Shown here: one piece after another, positions 46,794-59,400 of the stretch | How the letters are laid out: every line of letters begins with the position of its first letter | Position numbering within the stretch: the first letter of the stretch is position 1 | Assembly: GCA_028274465.1 (NCBI GenBank) | Contig: CM051455.1 | Coordinates: forward strand, 42,177,129-42,241,128 | Reading direction: 5' to 3' | DNA from: Plantago ovata | Taxonomy: Eukaryota; Streptophyta; Magnoliopsida; Lamiales; Plantaginaceae | DNA: 64,000 nt | The notes under the pieces: generated by a model | Told to the model about the DNA's origin: nothing | The model's input: only the letters and a program-made list of their open reading frames with translations | Databases searched by the model: none | Position numbers and translations under genes: made by a program

Positions 46794-49700
46794 GGTGGTT
46801 GAGGTGGAAGGCTTAATACCTAGTGGTAAAGGATTTTTAAGGTGGTTCAGTCGTAAGTCTGTATAGTTAATTAACTTATTAAAAGAAAAAAAAATGTAAC
46901 ATAGTTTTGGGAACAAATAATTAATTAATGTTAATTTCTTTGTATTTCTTAACGGAACGGGAGTAATTGTTTTCACTTTTTTTTTAATGAAGTAAAATCA
47001 AAACTGTAGAGATCTACAAGAAAAGCGTGAGAGTTAATACAAAATGAGAGTCCAAAGAAGAGTGGAGATCTTGTGAAGCTATTTTGGATAAGAAAAAGAT
47101 CTCTAGCCTGACCTAATTGATGAGTCAGATTCAAATCTTCAAGGGATACACAGGACTGGATCATCAAATAAATATTCCCACATAGGTCTTATGCGTGGCT
47201 ATAACTACTCAAAGGAATCGACTTCTTCACCTCACAAAGAATTACGAGTTAAAGCACATAATATTATTCAAGAAGTTTATGTTCTTTTCACAAGTTTTAT
47301 AGTCCAGTTTAAGAAGAATTCGTTCTTGATATTTACTAGGTCTAGATTAGTTTGTGCTCCTCACCTTCCAACTTGTGTTAGCTAGGTTGTGTCTTACATG
47401 CTAATTCATAACATTGTAAGAAAGATTCAAACCAGTGATCTCGCCTTAGAGTGTCAAAGCTATAGAAATCTTGCTTGAATGATTTACTTCTTTGAGTTAT
47501 TTACAATTCCGACGCATGTTATCTTCGTTAGAATAACTCTGAGTTTGAGTATTGAGCTAAGTGATTACTTAATTGACACCATACTCATCAACACCAGTGG
47601 TTATGTTTAGTATTCTAGTTCAAGTGAGATCCTTCACTTTTCACTAAGAAATCTAACATAACGTACTAATACTCTGAACATTTTTTATGGATCAAAGTAA
47701 GATTATTAACGAATATAAGTTGATCGTGAGAAACTCACGAAAAAACTCGGTCAAAGTTCAACTCCAGATTGGTTAACACGAGTTTGACCGCGAGCAAATT
47801 GGATCTGGTTTTGATCAAGTCACGAGTACTTTGAAAAAAGTTCAACTACTCGTAAGCAGCTCATGAACATATAAGTAATCTTTGATTATACATAACTTAT
47901 TTATTGTTATTATATCTGAAAATATATACATATAATTTTTTTTGCACGTGTATTTTGCATTTAAAAAATCATGTAACATGTTAATACTAAGAAAAGGTAT
48001 ATTCGTGAACATATTGAAGGTTGTTCTAAAGCTAAATACATGATTCAAAATAATTATTATATTAATTGTAGATGTTTATGAGTAAGCTCAAAACTCACGA
48101 CCTCTTGAAGATCACATAATTTTAAAGTTTAATAAAAATCGTGTTTGAGATCGAATCGACTCTTATAAAGTGATCAAGCGGACAATGATTCATATCAGCT
48201 CACTAACACCCTTAGATCGGTGGAAGTACATGATGAGAGACTTTTTTTTCTTGAACTTAACATATTATATTATTAATATATAAGGTTCTTCATCTGTTCA
48301 TCATACAAGTACTCGTGCAACGTGCGATACCGTGGACACAAAGTCTAGTTCGAATACATACATAAGTAGATATAAGGTCTAATAACCAGGTTGGACAGCC
48401 ATTCCAAACATATTGAGAGACTGTAACAATATATTCGGATTGCTTTAAAAAGCTTAATATCTACTTAAAAATGAATAAAATGAGTAGATGTAATGCCAAA
48501 TTAATTAATTGTTTTTGTTTAAGGTCAAAAGTTACAAAAGTCAAATTACTAGACATTTGGGCTAATACTATCACTATCCCCTACTCCAGCAAATAACATT
48601 GGAAATTGTACGCGGGGCATCTAAAGTACTGTATACTGGAGTCTTGACCATTCCAAATATATTGTTACTATTAAAATGAAAAGGGGGTATATAGAAGAAA
48701 TTAGAATAGAATTACTAATATATGTGGACAAGTACTAGATTGTAGGCAAAGCAATGTGTATGGACCAAGTTACAAAATCAACCAGGTAGAAGGACCACAT
48801 GAACAATATTGGGTACATGGACCAGTGCATGAGGTCACGTGGTGGTGCAGTTGATGATGGCAATTTTCCTACACAGAGTAAAAATGAAAGGCAGCTGAGT
48901 TTTTCTGGATCTGACAGTCAGATAGCAACCATACGATTACGATAGAGAGGAGGAGAAGCGAAACGAAAATCGAGTTCATAACTTCATATAGTAAAAAGAC
49001 TTTCAACTTTTCCCATTCCACTCACTCATCATCGAAATTCAACCTTGCTCCTTTAATTTATTCATCATTAATCAGTAAATAAAAGGCAAAATCTACACTC
49101 TCACAAATTTACTGGGATCCATGCAACTGGCTACCCAGTAATAGACCGGCCAGTAGCCACTCACCTTTTTATCTCAAACACTGTGCGTCCCGGATTCCTG
49201 ACTGACTTTAACTACTGTAATAATACTCCAAAAATGTTTAGGAAAATAAAAAAATCAGCTTTAAACTTGTGTGCACCGGTAGTGCACCCTAGTATACTTA
49301 GAGTCGAGTTTGCGAAGGCTGTGCTATTAATTTCTACTCCTATTAGATTAACATGATTCCATATTTCCATACACATGGAATTAATTTCTACTCCTATTGA
49401 ATTAACATGACTGATAACTTCATATAATCATTATATATAACTTTATGAATTATGTAAATTATATTATATTGTGAAAATATATTAACATGAATCCATGCAT
49501 GTATGTATCATGTTGCATAAAAACTTGTACGATATAACATGTGTAAACAAGATGATATAATGAAACACATGAACATAAGCCTAATGTCATCGATGACTTC
49601 AGTAGTGGTGGTTGTAGAGTGTAGTGCCCCTTGCTTTGTGTTTCGGTTTAGGTGTTTGTCTTGGTTCGGCGATGTTGTATTGTTTTGTGTATTCATAAGA

Positions 49701-50505
49701 GTATTATCAATAAACTTCTCGGATGTTTTAAAAAAGAAAAGCTAATGTACGAAAGATAGTAGACCAAATCACCAAATTGACATGTAGACATTTTGATCTT
49801 TTTACATTGTCAATGTTTATATTGTGGTATGTCCCTCTTACTCTTGTACAACTTTTTGGGTTTAATGAATTTTTTTGTTGTTTCAAAGAAGAATGTTTAT
49901 GAGTAAATTTGAAAAATATTTGCAGCATATAGGTACATGTAAAAATCTTGTAAGTGTCCTTTTCTTTTTTTAAAGTTAAAAATAAATAAAAAATCTTATA
50001 AGTTGTAAACTATAATGAAGTATATATAAGATCTCCCAAAGATAAACGTAGACTTCAGAGCGTTACAACATGGAGCTCAACATTGTGTTATGCGACTTCT
50101 TTTATGTTTAATTTTTCAATCAATTTTCTCTACAAATTTCATTTTCAATTATTGATTTTGAGCCGTCATTTGATTTCTAAAGTTGCTCATATTAGAGATG
50201 ATTAAAGGATCACACCATTTGTAGGGTCTAATTTCAGGGGATGAATCTTTTAACCTACCTTGTATTCAATTTCACATCCTATTAGTGTAAACATGAACAT
50301 TATTACGATAAATACACGAACTAACTAGTGGTTTGAGAAATTACAATAATGTATAGTTAAATTGGACATATAAAATGGATGGTTAATTTAGTAGTCCATT
50401 TTCAGTTTTACAGTTTTAGTGGTTTAAAGATGAAATTTGATAAGTAATTATGTCAAAACAATTGTCACACCCTCTTCTCACCTCTAGGGGCGACATCTAC
50501 ATGGG
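46794..50505. other. Gene-poor intergenic DNA
   Basis: AT-rich with only short frames. A GA-rich, then CT-rich patch at about 48930-49080 (GATAGAGAGGAGGAGAAGCG, then CCCATTCCACTCACTCATC) looks like a plant leader, but no coding exon follows it. A short direct repeat, TTAATTTCTACTCCTATT, lies at about 49327 and 49380. Confidence 0.45.
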
Positions 50506-51065
50506 CTTCAATTTTTTTTTTGAGAAGGCACAACCTCCTAAAATATGTCAAGAGGTTTCAACCTCAACTCCGCACCACTTGCACCGTATCCATCTCACTG
50601 ACAAAAACACCCCGTTTCTTTAAGTTATCTTTCGAAGGGATTCTATCTTGTAATGTCTTCCACATGAACGCATTCACTTTTGAGGAGACAAGTGTGTTCC
50701 AAATTTCCTTCTACCATCTCCCCACTCTAACGTCCCTTACAATGTCTTTTTACACGCGATAAACTTCCGGGTTGAATAAAATCCATCCTTGCTCAAGTCC
50801 CATTTCCAACAATCACCGTCCCTTCTCTAATATTAAGTGAACATCTTTCACCACTAAACGCATCTTTTGCTCTTCGTCATCTTTCCAAACAAAAATTTCC
50901 TTTCCCAATCTCCCTCCACAACACCTTTTCTACCATCCTTCTCTTATCTAGAAAAAAAGTCTCGGCAAAGTCTACTTTTAATGCAACTTTAATTTTCCTC
51001 ACCCATCTTTCTTTCAGAAAAAGGGTTTCCTTCCTATGTCCTAGCACCTTTATACAACCCTTAAC
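50506..51065 (-). mobile_element. LINE relic: reverse-transcriptase C-terminal zinc-binding (zf-RVT) region
   Basis: On the minus strand, scattered frames read DGFYSTRKF, then WNTLVSSKVNAFMWKTLQDR, IPSKDNLKKRGV, and in a shifted frame KWCGVEVETS followed by HILGGC. This is the order of the zf-RVT domain that follows plant LINE reverse transcriptases (W..l..KV.aF.W....r.pTk.nL..Rg......C..C...E...H....C). Several frameshifts and stops are present. It starts next to a T-run at 50512. Confidence 0.72.
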
Positions 51066-51715
51066 AAACTTTAACTGTTTTCCTCAAAAAGAAAAAAAAC
51101 AACAACAACGTTATTCATTACTGTTGAAATATACCCAATAATCCGGATTCAATTTTCGGGCGGTAAATTTAGAGTGGTAGGGGGGTAGATTTAGGAGTAT
51201 AATAGTATTTGATTAATGTTAAATTGTTAATGAATGATTAAATTGGGGATGGATATGTGGGAGGTAACGGAACTCAAGTAGTACAGCTAGAGGTGAAAAG
51301 GAGTCAAACAGAGACAAGAGCGAAAGGAACAAGTACATAAAACCAAAGAGGAAATACAAATGAGAATTGAAGGCGATGAGATTAGAAAGAGGACGATGAT
51401 GATGCCATTGAAAGCAAAATGTCAAATGCTACGTTGCGTTTTATGGGTAACTGCACTGCTATTTCCCCACATTTAATTTTAATTTTTTCACAGACAGGGA
51501 AGCCATCATCACACATGCCATTGCCTTTGCATTCACATTCACACAGAGGAGAGTCTATTCTATACCTGCTCTCTGATCTCTCAGCTCATTCATTAATTTT
51601 TCATTGTCACGTCCCCTTTCTACCTGCTCCTTTATGCTCCTTTTTCATCATTCATTTGACACTACATGGTTAAAATCAAATACTATACCATATACTATTG
51701 ATTAAATTGATTAAA
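51066..51715. other. Intergenic DNA, no gene seen
   Basis: Short hydrophobic frames on both strands (51219-51425, 51419-51673) come from CT/TTC-rich composition. Confidence 0.45.
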
Positions 51716-51950
51716 TTGAGTTAAGTTGAGTTAAAATTTGAATAATATTATTTTGTAATACAAATAAGTTCAGTTCAGTTCAGACTTTATGCTCTGTTAT
51801 CTTCGTATGAACTGAACTGAATGGATCTGAACTGAACTGAATTTATTTGTAATACAAAATTAGTCAAATCTGACTGAACTGAACTTAATGCATCTGAACT
51901 GATTTGAATTTAAAATAATCAAATCTTCAGACCAAGAGAACAAATCCTTA
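51716..51950. repeat. Dispersed TCTGAACTGAACTG repeat, copy 5
   Basis: GCTCTGTTATCTTCGTATGA, GAACTGAACTGAATGGATCT, GCATCTGAACTGATTTGAAT and CTTCAGACCAAGAGAACAAA follow the family order. A partial inverted piece (AGTTCAGTTCAGACTTTATG) precedes it. Confidence 0.65.
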
Positions 51951-51977
51951 TTCCACTTGTATCACATAAGTTACTCA

Positions 51978-52019
<42 letters not shown>

Positions 52020-52945
52020 TTTTATTATTTTTTTTTTTATCATGAATGGGTACTCAATTTTTTTAAACTTGTATCTCAAAAAGTATTCAATTATTATTTT
52101 TATCATGAATAGGACTCACTCACTCAACTTGTATCAGAAAAGGTACTGTGACGTGATATTCCACCGAAAATGTCATCATTATGGACTTTTTTCATAATTA
52201 GATGTTTTTTAGGTCAAAATTATAAATAAATAAAAACCATTAAAAAAAACAAACTAGTAAAAACCACTTCCCGATACATATCCACGAGAAGGACACCTTC
52301 TTCTCTAGTTATTTGTCATGATATGATCAAACCAATATTTTTTTGGATCAAAAGCTATAAATTGCCGAGTTCTTCATCATTTTTTTTCTTTTGAATATGG
52401 TGTCAACATACTGTATAAACAACCGAATTACTAAGTCTTTATTAGTCTACTTTCATCCGGAACTCATTATTAGTGTATTCATAAGCTACTCATTTTATAT
52501 CAAACATGATCAAGAACCAAAAAGTTTTTAGTATTAGGATATATTTAAACAAACAAAAAATGAGCCACAAGGATCACAAAATGGGAGATGCAATAAACGT
52601 CACTATCTTTTCTGGTTCATGACTCATGACAAATAAGTAGAGAAGAAGGTCGTGTGGAGAATGGTTTCTACTTGTTTGATTTAAAAAAAAAAAATGTTTT
52701 TAGTTCATCTATTTACAAGTTTGACCGTAAAAATATTTAATTATGAAAAAAGTCTATAATAATGACATTTCTACTGGAATATTCTGTTGGAGTACATTTC
52801 GTGATACAAGTTGAATAAATGAGTATCATCCATGATAAGAAAATAAGTTAGTAACTTATGTGATACAAATTGAATAAGTGAGTACCCATTCATGATAAAA
52901 AAAAATAAGTCAGTACTTTATGTGATACAAGTTGAATAAGTGAAT
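51950..52945. mobile_element. About 1-kb fold-back element
   Basis: Left-arm phrases (CACTTGTATCACATAAGTTA, TATCATGAATGGGTACTCAA, GTCATCATTATGGACTTTTT, GAAGGACACCTTCTTCTCTA) return in reverse order and complement in the right arm (TAGAGAAGAAGGTCGTGTG, AAAAAGTCTATAATAATGAC, GAGTACCCATTCATGATAAA, TTTATGTGATACAAGTTGAA). Arms of about 350 bp enclose about 300 bp. Each arm has an internal unit of roughly 60 bp repeated two or three times. A (TTA)n tract lies at 51977-52030. No target duplication was found. Confidence 0.7.
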
Positions 52946-53392
52946 ATGTTTTGTGAAATTAGCCCTTATGTCACACCTTTAAAAAAAATTTGTTGATTAT
53001 TTATGACACTACAATGATATGATAGTATGACTTAAATCAATAAAAATTGATATTTTAACTAACAATTCTATATCTTGAAAGTTACAAGTTTTGAATTTTA
53101 GTGTTGCATACTTGCATATGACTCTACACTAATATCAATTTGTACGGGACATGTATATATGCAAAAGATGTGATTGTGCCCAAGTATTTTTTTTATAAAC
53201 GTCTAATGTTACAACTACTCCTATACTATACTATGATACAATATCTTATGACTCCATATCTAAATTATCTCATGTCTCCGTTAATAATCGAACTCTGCAA
53301 TTCTCCTTCACTAAAACAATTCTCTTCCACTCGACCACCTTATAGTTCCAGATTGTGCCAGAGTACTATTGAATGGTAAATTACACATGCAA

Positions 53393-54432
53393 ATATATCA
53401 CAAAATGGGATATTAGCTACGTTTATTTCTATTGTGAGATTGTGTCATCTACATACACAAGCATAATAAATTTTGTAGAACAAGATATAGGTGTAGTTGA
53501 TTGCTTATCAACGGTCTAAATTTGTGCTAAGTCACATTTGGATTTTTCATATTTACGATGTTAATGATTCCACACTTTCACGACTTAGTTGACTTAGTTG
53601 TGTGTCATGTAATGTGTCTCGCAGATTTTAACATTTTATCATTTTTGTATACGATAACATTTATCATGTCAAAAATTTCACATGCAGTGTCATTTTAAAT
53701 AACCGAATAAAGATACATAAAGCTCCAATCTCATAATCTGCATTTCAAACATGGTTAAAAACTAATCTATGTAATGCATCCATCTTACCATCTACATTGT
53801 AAATTCAACCCCATAAATCCAACATCATCAAATATATCGCAATGAGATATTAGCTACGTTTAATTCTAGTGCGAGATTATGTCATCTACATACATAAGCA
53901 TAACAAATTTTATAGAATGAGATATACGTGTAGTTGATTGTTTATAGCCATAATGGATGAGTAATTTGTAAAATTTGAAGGGCAGAGAGGGAAGCTAGCG
54001 GGTGTTGGTGATGTTGTGGCAAGTCATTACGGAGTGAGTGGCCGGGGAGCGTATTGTCAAATCGAAAAGTGTTTTTAGACAATGTTATGTTTCATATTGT
54101 TATTTATGTTTTCAACGATCTAGATTTGTGCAAAGTCATATTTGAAAATTTTCATATTTACGACCTCAATGAATCTACGCTTTCACGACTTACTTGACTT
54201 GTGATTCGTGAATGTATCTTGCAGATTTTAACCTTTTATCATTTGTGTATACGATAACATTTATCATGTCAAAATTCACATATATTTTCATTTTAAATAA
54301 CAGAATATTACAAGATACATTACGCTCCAATATCGTAATATGCATTTCAAACATGGTTAAAACACTATTCTATAATACATCCATCTCACCATCTACATTG
54401 TAAATTCAACCCCAGAAATCCAACATCATCAC
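53393..54432. repeat. 440-bp tandem duplication, second unit with about 150-bp insertion
   Basis: GATATTAGCTACGTTTA, GTCATCTACATACA, GTATACGATAACATTTATCA, GCATTTCAAACATGGTTAAA and ACATTGTAAATTCAACCCC occur in the same order from 53393 and from 53832. The second unit is interrupted at about 53950-54112 by unrelated, GC-richer sequence (GGGCAGAGAGGGAAGCTAGC, GTGAGTGGCCGGGGAGCG). Confidence 0.8.
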
Positions 54433-55065
54433 AACAAAACATGATCAAGTAATCACTAATCACTCTTGCCTCTTTTGGCATGCCGTCTACTAGCATTGAC
54501 AGGTTATTTCATTTTGACAATATCAAAGAGAACTTACAACTTACAATTACCATGGTGGTACAAAAATGTGCTAATTATTCACAAAACCATTCTTTAATGA
54601 TTTAATCCTCCATGTTTATCTTTTTACTATTGTTTCTTCTTCTAGTCCTGAAGTAACTGGCAATGTATATCAGTATATCGACTCTTGTTGGAGTACGCGA
54701 AATTTGTACCTACTCCCTAGTAATTTGTGTAAGCTGCGTTTTTTTGTTTTCTCGGAAATCAAATTAAATCCGTAAATGTCGCAACCTTCGAGGCGTTATT
54801 GTAAACGGCAAAAAAATCTAGGCTTAGTTGGCAATTTCCCAACACAAAGTCAAATGCTTCCAGACAAATAAAACCCACCACACCACACACATTCAATTCC
54901 ATCTCCTCAGTGCAAATTAATTTCCTTCCTCAAAACATCCGTCCGTTCATTCCAATCCGCCACCACTTCACCACCTCACGCCACCGCCATCTCTGCCGTA
55001 AACTCTCCGTTAAAAGTGTAGCAGTAGTAGTAGTAGTAACATTTTCAATTATTGAAACTTGGAAC
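54433..55065 (+). other. SCARECROW upstream region
   Basis: AT-rich to about 54840, then a CA/CT-rich block (AACCCACCACACCACACACA, about 54870) that looks like the beginning of the transcribed leader. The TATA box is uncertain. Confidence 0.4.
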
Positions 55066-55428
55066 ATGTGAGCCTACTATTATAAAACCGTCCGAGCCAG
55101 AAAGTAGAAAGAGCTTTTCCTAGAGTATCGTGCTAAGTTTTTAGGAGTCTTCTGATTGTAATTTCCTAGTGAATCAACAGAATCCCAATGCTCACATCTC
55201 TTTCTCCTTGGAGCCTCTCTTTCAAAACGTCGCCGTTTCAGTCCTAGTAGTAGCTGTGGTAGTACATGTGATGTGATCTTCTTCTTTTATTTCACATCAT
55301 TTATTTATTTATTTTATATATATACGCAGAGATAAATGAGGAAAATGAAACTGCAAGTTGAACAACTATCCACTAGTGATGTTTCAGCAAAACATGGCGG
55401 CAAAATCAGCTTCTGCACAAGTGGGTGA
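55066..55428 (+). promoter_or_regulatory. Upstream AUGs in the SCARECROW leader region
   Basis: Before the main start are an AUG-UGA (55066-55071), a 19-codon uORF (55188-55247), two overlapping AUG-UGA units (ATGTGATGTGA, 55266-55276) and a 30-codon uORF (55336-55428) that overlaps the main start in another frame. All would lower initiation at the main AUG if they are in the mRNA. The transcription start is unknown, so some may not be transcribed. Confidence 0.45.
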
Positions 55429-58400
55429 ATGCGACAGTCCAAATCAGCCAACCTCGATCTCCAACAACAACAACAAAAGCAACGTCACCGGAAAGATGGT
55501 TAGGAAGAGAACCGCATCGGAGATGGAGCAACAGCAGCTCCAGTCTGCCGCCAGGTTCCACCGCCGTAACACAAACGCCACCGCTGACGTTTACTCCTTA
55601 CCTAATCCACCGTTGCAACTCCAACACCCGAACCTAGCTCCCAACCACTCCACCATAATGATGCATCAGCAGCAGATGCAAATGCAACTGCAACAGTCGA
55701 ATTCAAACATTTTGACGTCACAAAAGCTATCGGACTTTTCTACCCCTAGCTTTTCCAACATTTACTACAACAACACGGCAACGGTTGCAAATGCTCCGCC
55801 CGTTTGTGATTTCTCCGGTTTGCCCTTGTTCCCGCCGGACCGAAACCGACCATCCGCCACCTCAGCCGGCGTCTCCGACGACACATCCACGACGGCATGG
55901 ATCGATAGCATAATAAAAGACCTCATCAACGGCTCAAACAACGTCTCGATTCCTCAACTGATTCTCAATGTCAGAGAAATCATCCACCCTTGTAACCCTA
56001 ACCTCGCCTCTCTCCTCGAATATCGCCTCCGCTCTCTCACTTCCACCTCCGCCGCCACTCACCCCCGTGTTCCACCGCCTCCGCCACCACCTGCCACCAC
56101 CTTTGCCCCTAATTCCGGTCTCCGTTTGTACAATAATAACCCTAATCCTAATCCTGGACCGTTTCTACCTCCACCTGGACTAATCAACACCACAAATTAC
56201 GTCGAAAGCAACATTAGTCCAAATCCGGTTAATTCACCGCCCAATGAGGTGCCGGAAACCGCCGCAACCGGTCAGGAAGAGCAGCAGAAAAGTCCTTCTA
56301 CAACAGATCCAACACCAGCCACTGCTGATTCTCCAACGACCACAGCTAAAACCAACATAGAGACTATCAGAGAACGGAAAGAGGAAATCCGGAAACAGCA
56401 GAGAGACGAAGAAGGCTTACACCTCCTCACATTACTCCTCCAATGTGCAGAAGCAGTTTCAGCTGAAAAAACGGATGAAGCAAACAAAATCCTCCTCGAA
56501 ATCTCGCAGCTCGCTACACCGTTCGGCACCTCCGCCCAGCGTGTAGCAGCCTACTTCTCGGAAGCAATGTCAGCCAGGATCGTCAGTTCCTGTTTAGGCA
56601 TTTATGCGGCTCTCCCTTCCGTTCCACACAGTCAGAAAATGGCATCTGCATTCCAGGTGTTCAATGGGATAAGCCCGTTTGTTAAGTTTTCCCATTTTAC
56701 TGCGAATCAGGCGATTCAGGAGGCGTTTGAGAGGGAGGATAGGGTGCACATAATAGATTTGGATATAATGCAAGGGCTGCAGTGGCCTGGGTTGTTTCAT
56801 ATATTGGCGTCACGGCCTGGTGGACCGCCATTTGTTCGACTGACGGGGTTGGGGAACTCTCCTGAGGCGTTGGAGGCGACGGGGAAGAGGCTTTCGGATT
56901 TCGCAGATAAGTTGGGGCTGCCGTTTGAGTTCTGTCCGTTGGCCGAGAAGGTTGGGAATTTGAATCCGGAGAAGCTGAATGTGAGTAAGAGGGAAGCTGT
57001 GGCTGTGCACTGGTTGCAGCATTCGCTCTACGATGTTACTGGTTCTGATACCAATACGCTGTGGTTACTGCAAAGGTATGAATCTATGCTTTCCAGATGC
57101 AATAGAGTTATTTCTTATTCGTAATTTTTGATGAATTAGTACTGCTAAATAATTCCTACTATGTTCTTAAAATCTTAGATAATTATAGATTTGCATGCAT
57201 GCTAGCTGATCGGGTGCAAAAGCATGAAATAATGAGTGTGTGTTGTAAAAGTAGAACTACTTTTTTCAACTTTCTACTTTTTCTGAACTGCACAATAGTC
57301 AATAGATGTTCCAGCTTTGCAGTAAAGTGATGAGAAATTTTCCTGGTTTTCCCTTTCCATACATGGTGTGAATTAAGTAATGTAGTGTAGAACTATTTTA
57401 ATTCTTTACTATATGTACGGTTTACCATCAGGCCAAGAAAATAAGTGTGCCTATTCCTAATGTTTTAATAGTAAGAAAAATAACTGTATGGTGAACATGT
57501 GCTCAGTGTTTAAATCTTGTCTTACTGTATTGACATTTGTAGTTGTATTTACTATTTAAATTGAGATACCAGGTGTCTCCTGCCTAATGTTTAAATCTCA
57601 TATTTAAATTTCAAAATGTGATAATACTAGATTTCAAGGGCGTACCCTAGAATCGAAGTTCCATGGGGTCGAAAAATTTCTTCTCATGGTGAATTTTGGG
57701 TGGTTCTAAAAAATTTAATCGAATTAGAGAAGTACTGTATCAACTTTTTAACACCGACCAATTTCACTTGTCAGTTGCCATTCATCTATTTATTCTTCTC
57801 ATAAAAAATTACTCACTAAATTTCCGAACTTATCATTTTGAAGTCATTTCATTTCCATAAAACGTGACGTGGGTAGCTATCTACAAGCTTTCTTTTTCCT
57901 TTCTTTTTGTTGACAGGTTGAGTACTAGTAGTATTTACTTGATTAGATGATAAAGTACTATTTTTTGTAATTAATTAAAGCGTCACAATAGTTTTACTGT
58001 ATTATTATGTAAATTTAAAACCTATGAATATGTGACTAAAAACATAATTTTTTTTGCAGATTATGTCCCAAGGTGGTGACTGTTGTAGAGCAAGACCTGA
58101 GCCATGCGGGTTCATTCCTGGGGAGATTCGTGGAAGCAATACATTACTACTCAGCATTGTTCGACTCCTTGGGAGCTTGCTACGGGGAAGAAAGTGAGGA
58201 AAGGCACGTGGTTGAGCAGCAGCTCCTGTCGAGGGAGATAAGGAATGTGCTAGGCGTTGGTGGTCCGTCAAGAAGTGGTGAGGTGAAGTTCAACAACTGG
58301 AGGGAGAAACTCCAGCAGTCTGGTTTCAAAGGTGTGTCATTGGCAGGGAATGCAGCAGCACAGGCTACACTTCTGCTGGGAATGTTCCCATCAGATGGGT

Positions 58401-58540
58401 ACACATTAGTGGAGGATCATGGGGCGCTCAAACTTGGTTGGAAAGATCTCTGCTTGCTCACTGCTTCCGCTTGGAGACCTAATTCGTTTAGTGCATCTGC
58501 TACTGCTATCTCGCGCCACTTTGCATCTTCCATGGATTAA
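55379..58540 (+). CDS. SCR: SCARECROW, GRAS-family transcription regulator
   Basis: Two exons, 55379-57075 and 58060-58540, with a 984-bp intron; a split Arg codon closes the phase; 725 residues. SCR works with SHORT-ROOT in the nucleus to drive the asymmetric division that makes cortex and endodermis, and maintains the root quiescent centre. The N-terminal half is low-complexity (Asn, Gln and Pro tracts) but keeps SCR marks: [10 protein letters not shown] at residue 40, [42 protein letters not shown] and LLEYRLRSL. The GRAS domain starts near 344 ([19 protein letters not shown]), with VHIID at 456-460, [35 protein letters not shown], and the SAW end with [12 protein letters not shown]. The first in-frame ATG is chosen; a second lies five codons on (MAAKSAS). 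The intron position matches the known SCR gene structure. Confidence 0.97.
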
Positions 58541-59035
58541 TTAGGTACTGCATTTAGGGCTGCTCTTGATATATTCTAGATTTGCCAGATTCAGAATTCG
58601 GAGTTGCTATATACATATAATATATGTCCGCGAGCAACTTTAAATTTATCAGGCTGAGGTTAAAATATGGGATCACCCTTGTTTGGAAGAGAACATTACT
58701 GCATTACAAATTAATGTTTTTTTTTATTTTTTAAAGAAAGACTATCGGTCCTTAGTGTCATTTCGAATATACGTTTAATTATTATCTACAATCTTTTCCG
58801 GTGATAATGTGCACATATAGTGCATTTAGTTTAGACTGAATTTAATGCATCTGAACTGAATTTAAAATAATTAATTTTCAGATGAAGAACAAAGTCTTAG
58901 TAATTAAATATCAATAAATAAAGTAATAAGCATACACATGCCTAAAATTTTGTCACGCTTCCCTGTTCTTATTTTACGGATTTTTCAATCTTTAACCCAG
59001 ATCATTTCAATATGAGAAAATTGATTTTTGAGGAT
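58541..59035. other. SCR 3' flank
   Basis: Includes the 3' UTR and, at about 58828-58903, copy 6 of the dispersed TCTGAACTGA family (AATGCATCTGAACTGAATTT, TTTTCAGATGAAGAACAAAG). Confidence 0.55.
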
Positions 59036-59400
59036 AGTTATGAGGCGGGATCTCAAAAAGTACCGGATTAGTTCCACAATTACATTTTAGTCCAAAACAA
59101 GTGATTTTGACGTTGGCTGGCATATAATTACAACTATGCCATTGGCTAAAAACGGCTCAACCAAGCATGTCGTTAAGGAAAATGTTCAAATTCTTTGAAA
59201 ATCAAAGATTTATATATACAAAAAAGTTTAAAATATCAGCTCCGATCGGAGCTGAGCTCCAACACCTAACTTGGAGCTTGGCGGAACTTTGCCATTAAAG
59301 GTTTGTAGAGCAGCAGTCCACCACCATTAAGCAGTTCCACCCCTTTTACCTGCTTTGATCAGAGCTTTTTCGCTACTAGAGTTTAATAGAGAAGGAGGAA
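59036..59400. repeat. GGAGC-rich palindromic repeat, copy B
   Basis: Follows the plan of 5705-6270: ACAATTACATTTTAGTCCAA, GTGATTTTGAC, then CAGCTCCGATCGGAGCTGAG and further GGAGCTT phrases (59240-59290, 59360). It is more decayed and shorter than copy A. Confidence 0.55.

Noticed and set aside
48930-49130. Leader-like patch that could begin a gene
   Set aside because: No coding exon or initiation context follows within the next kilobase.
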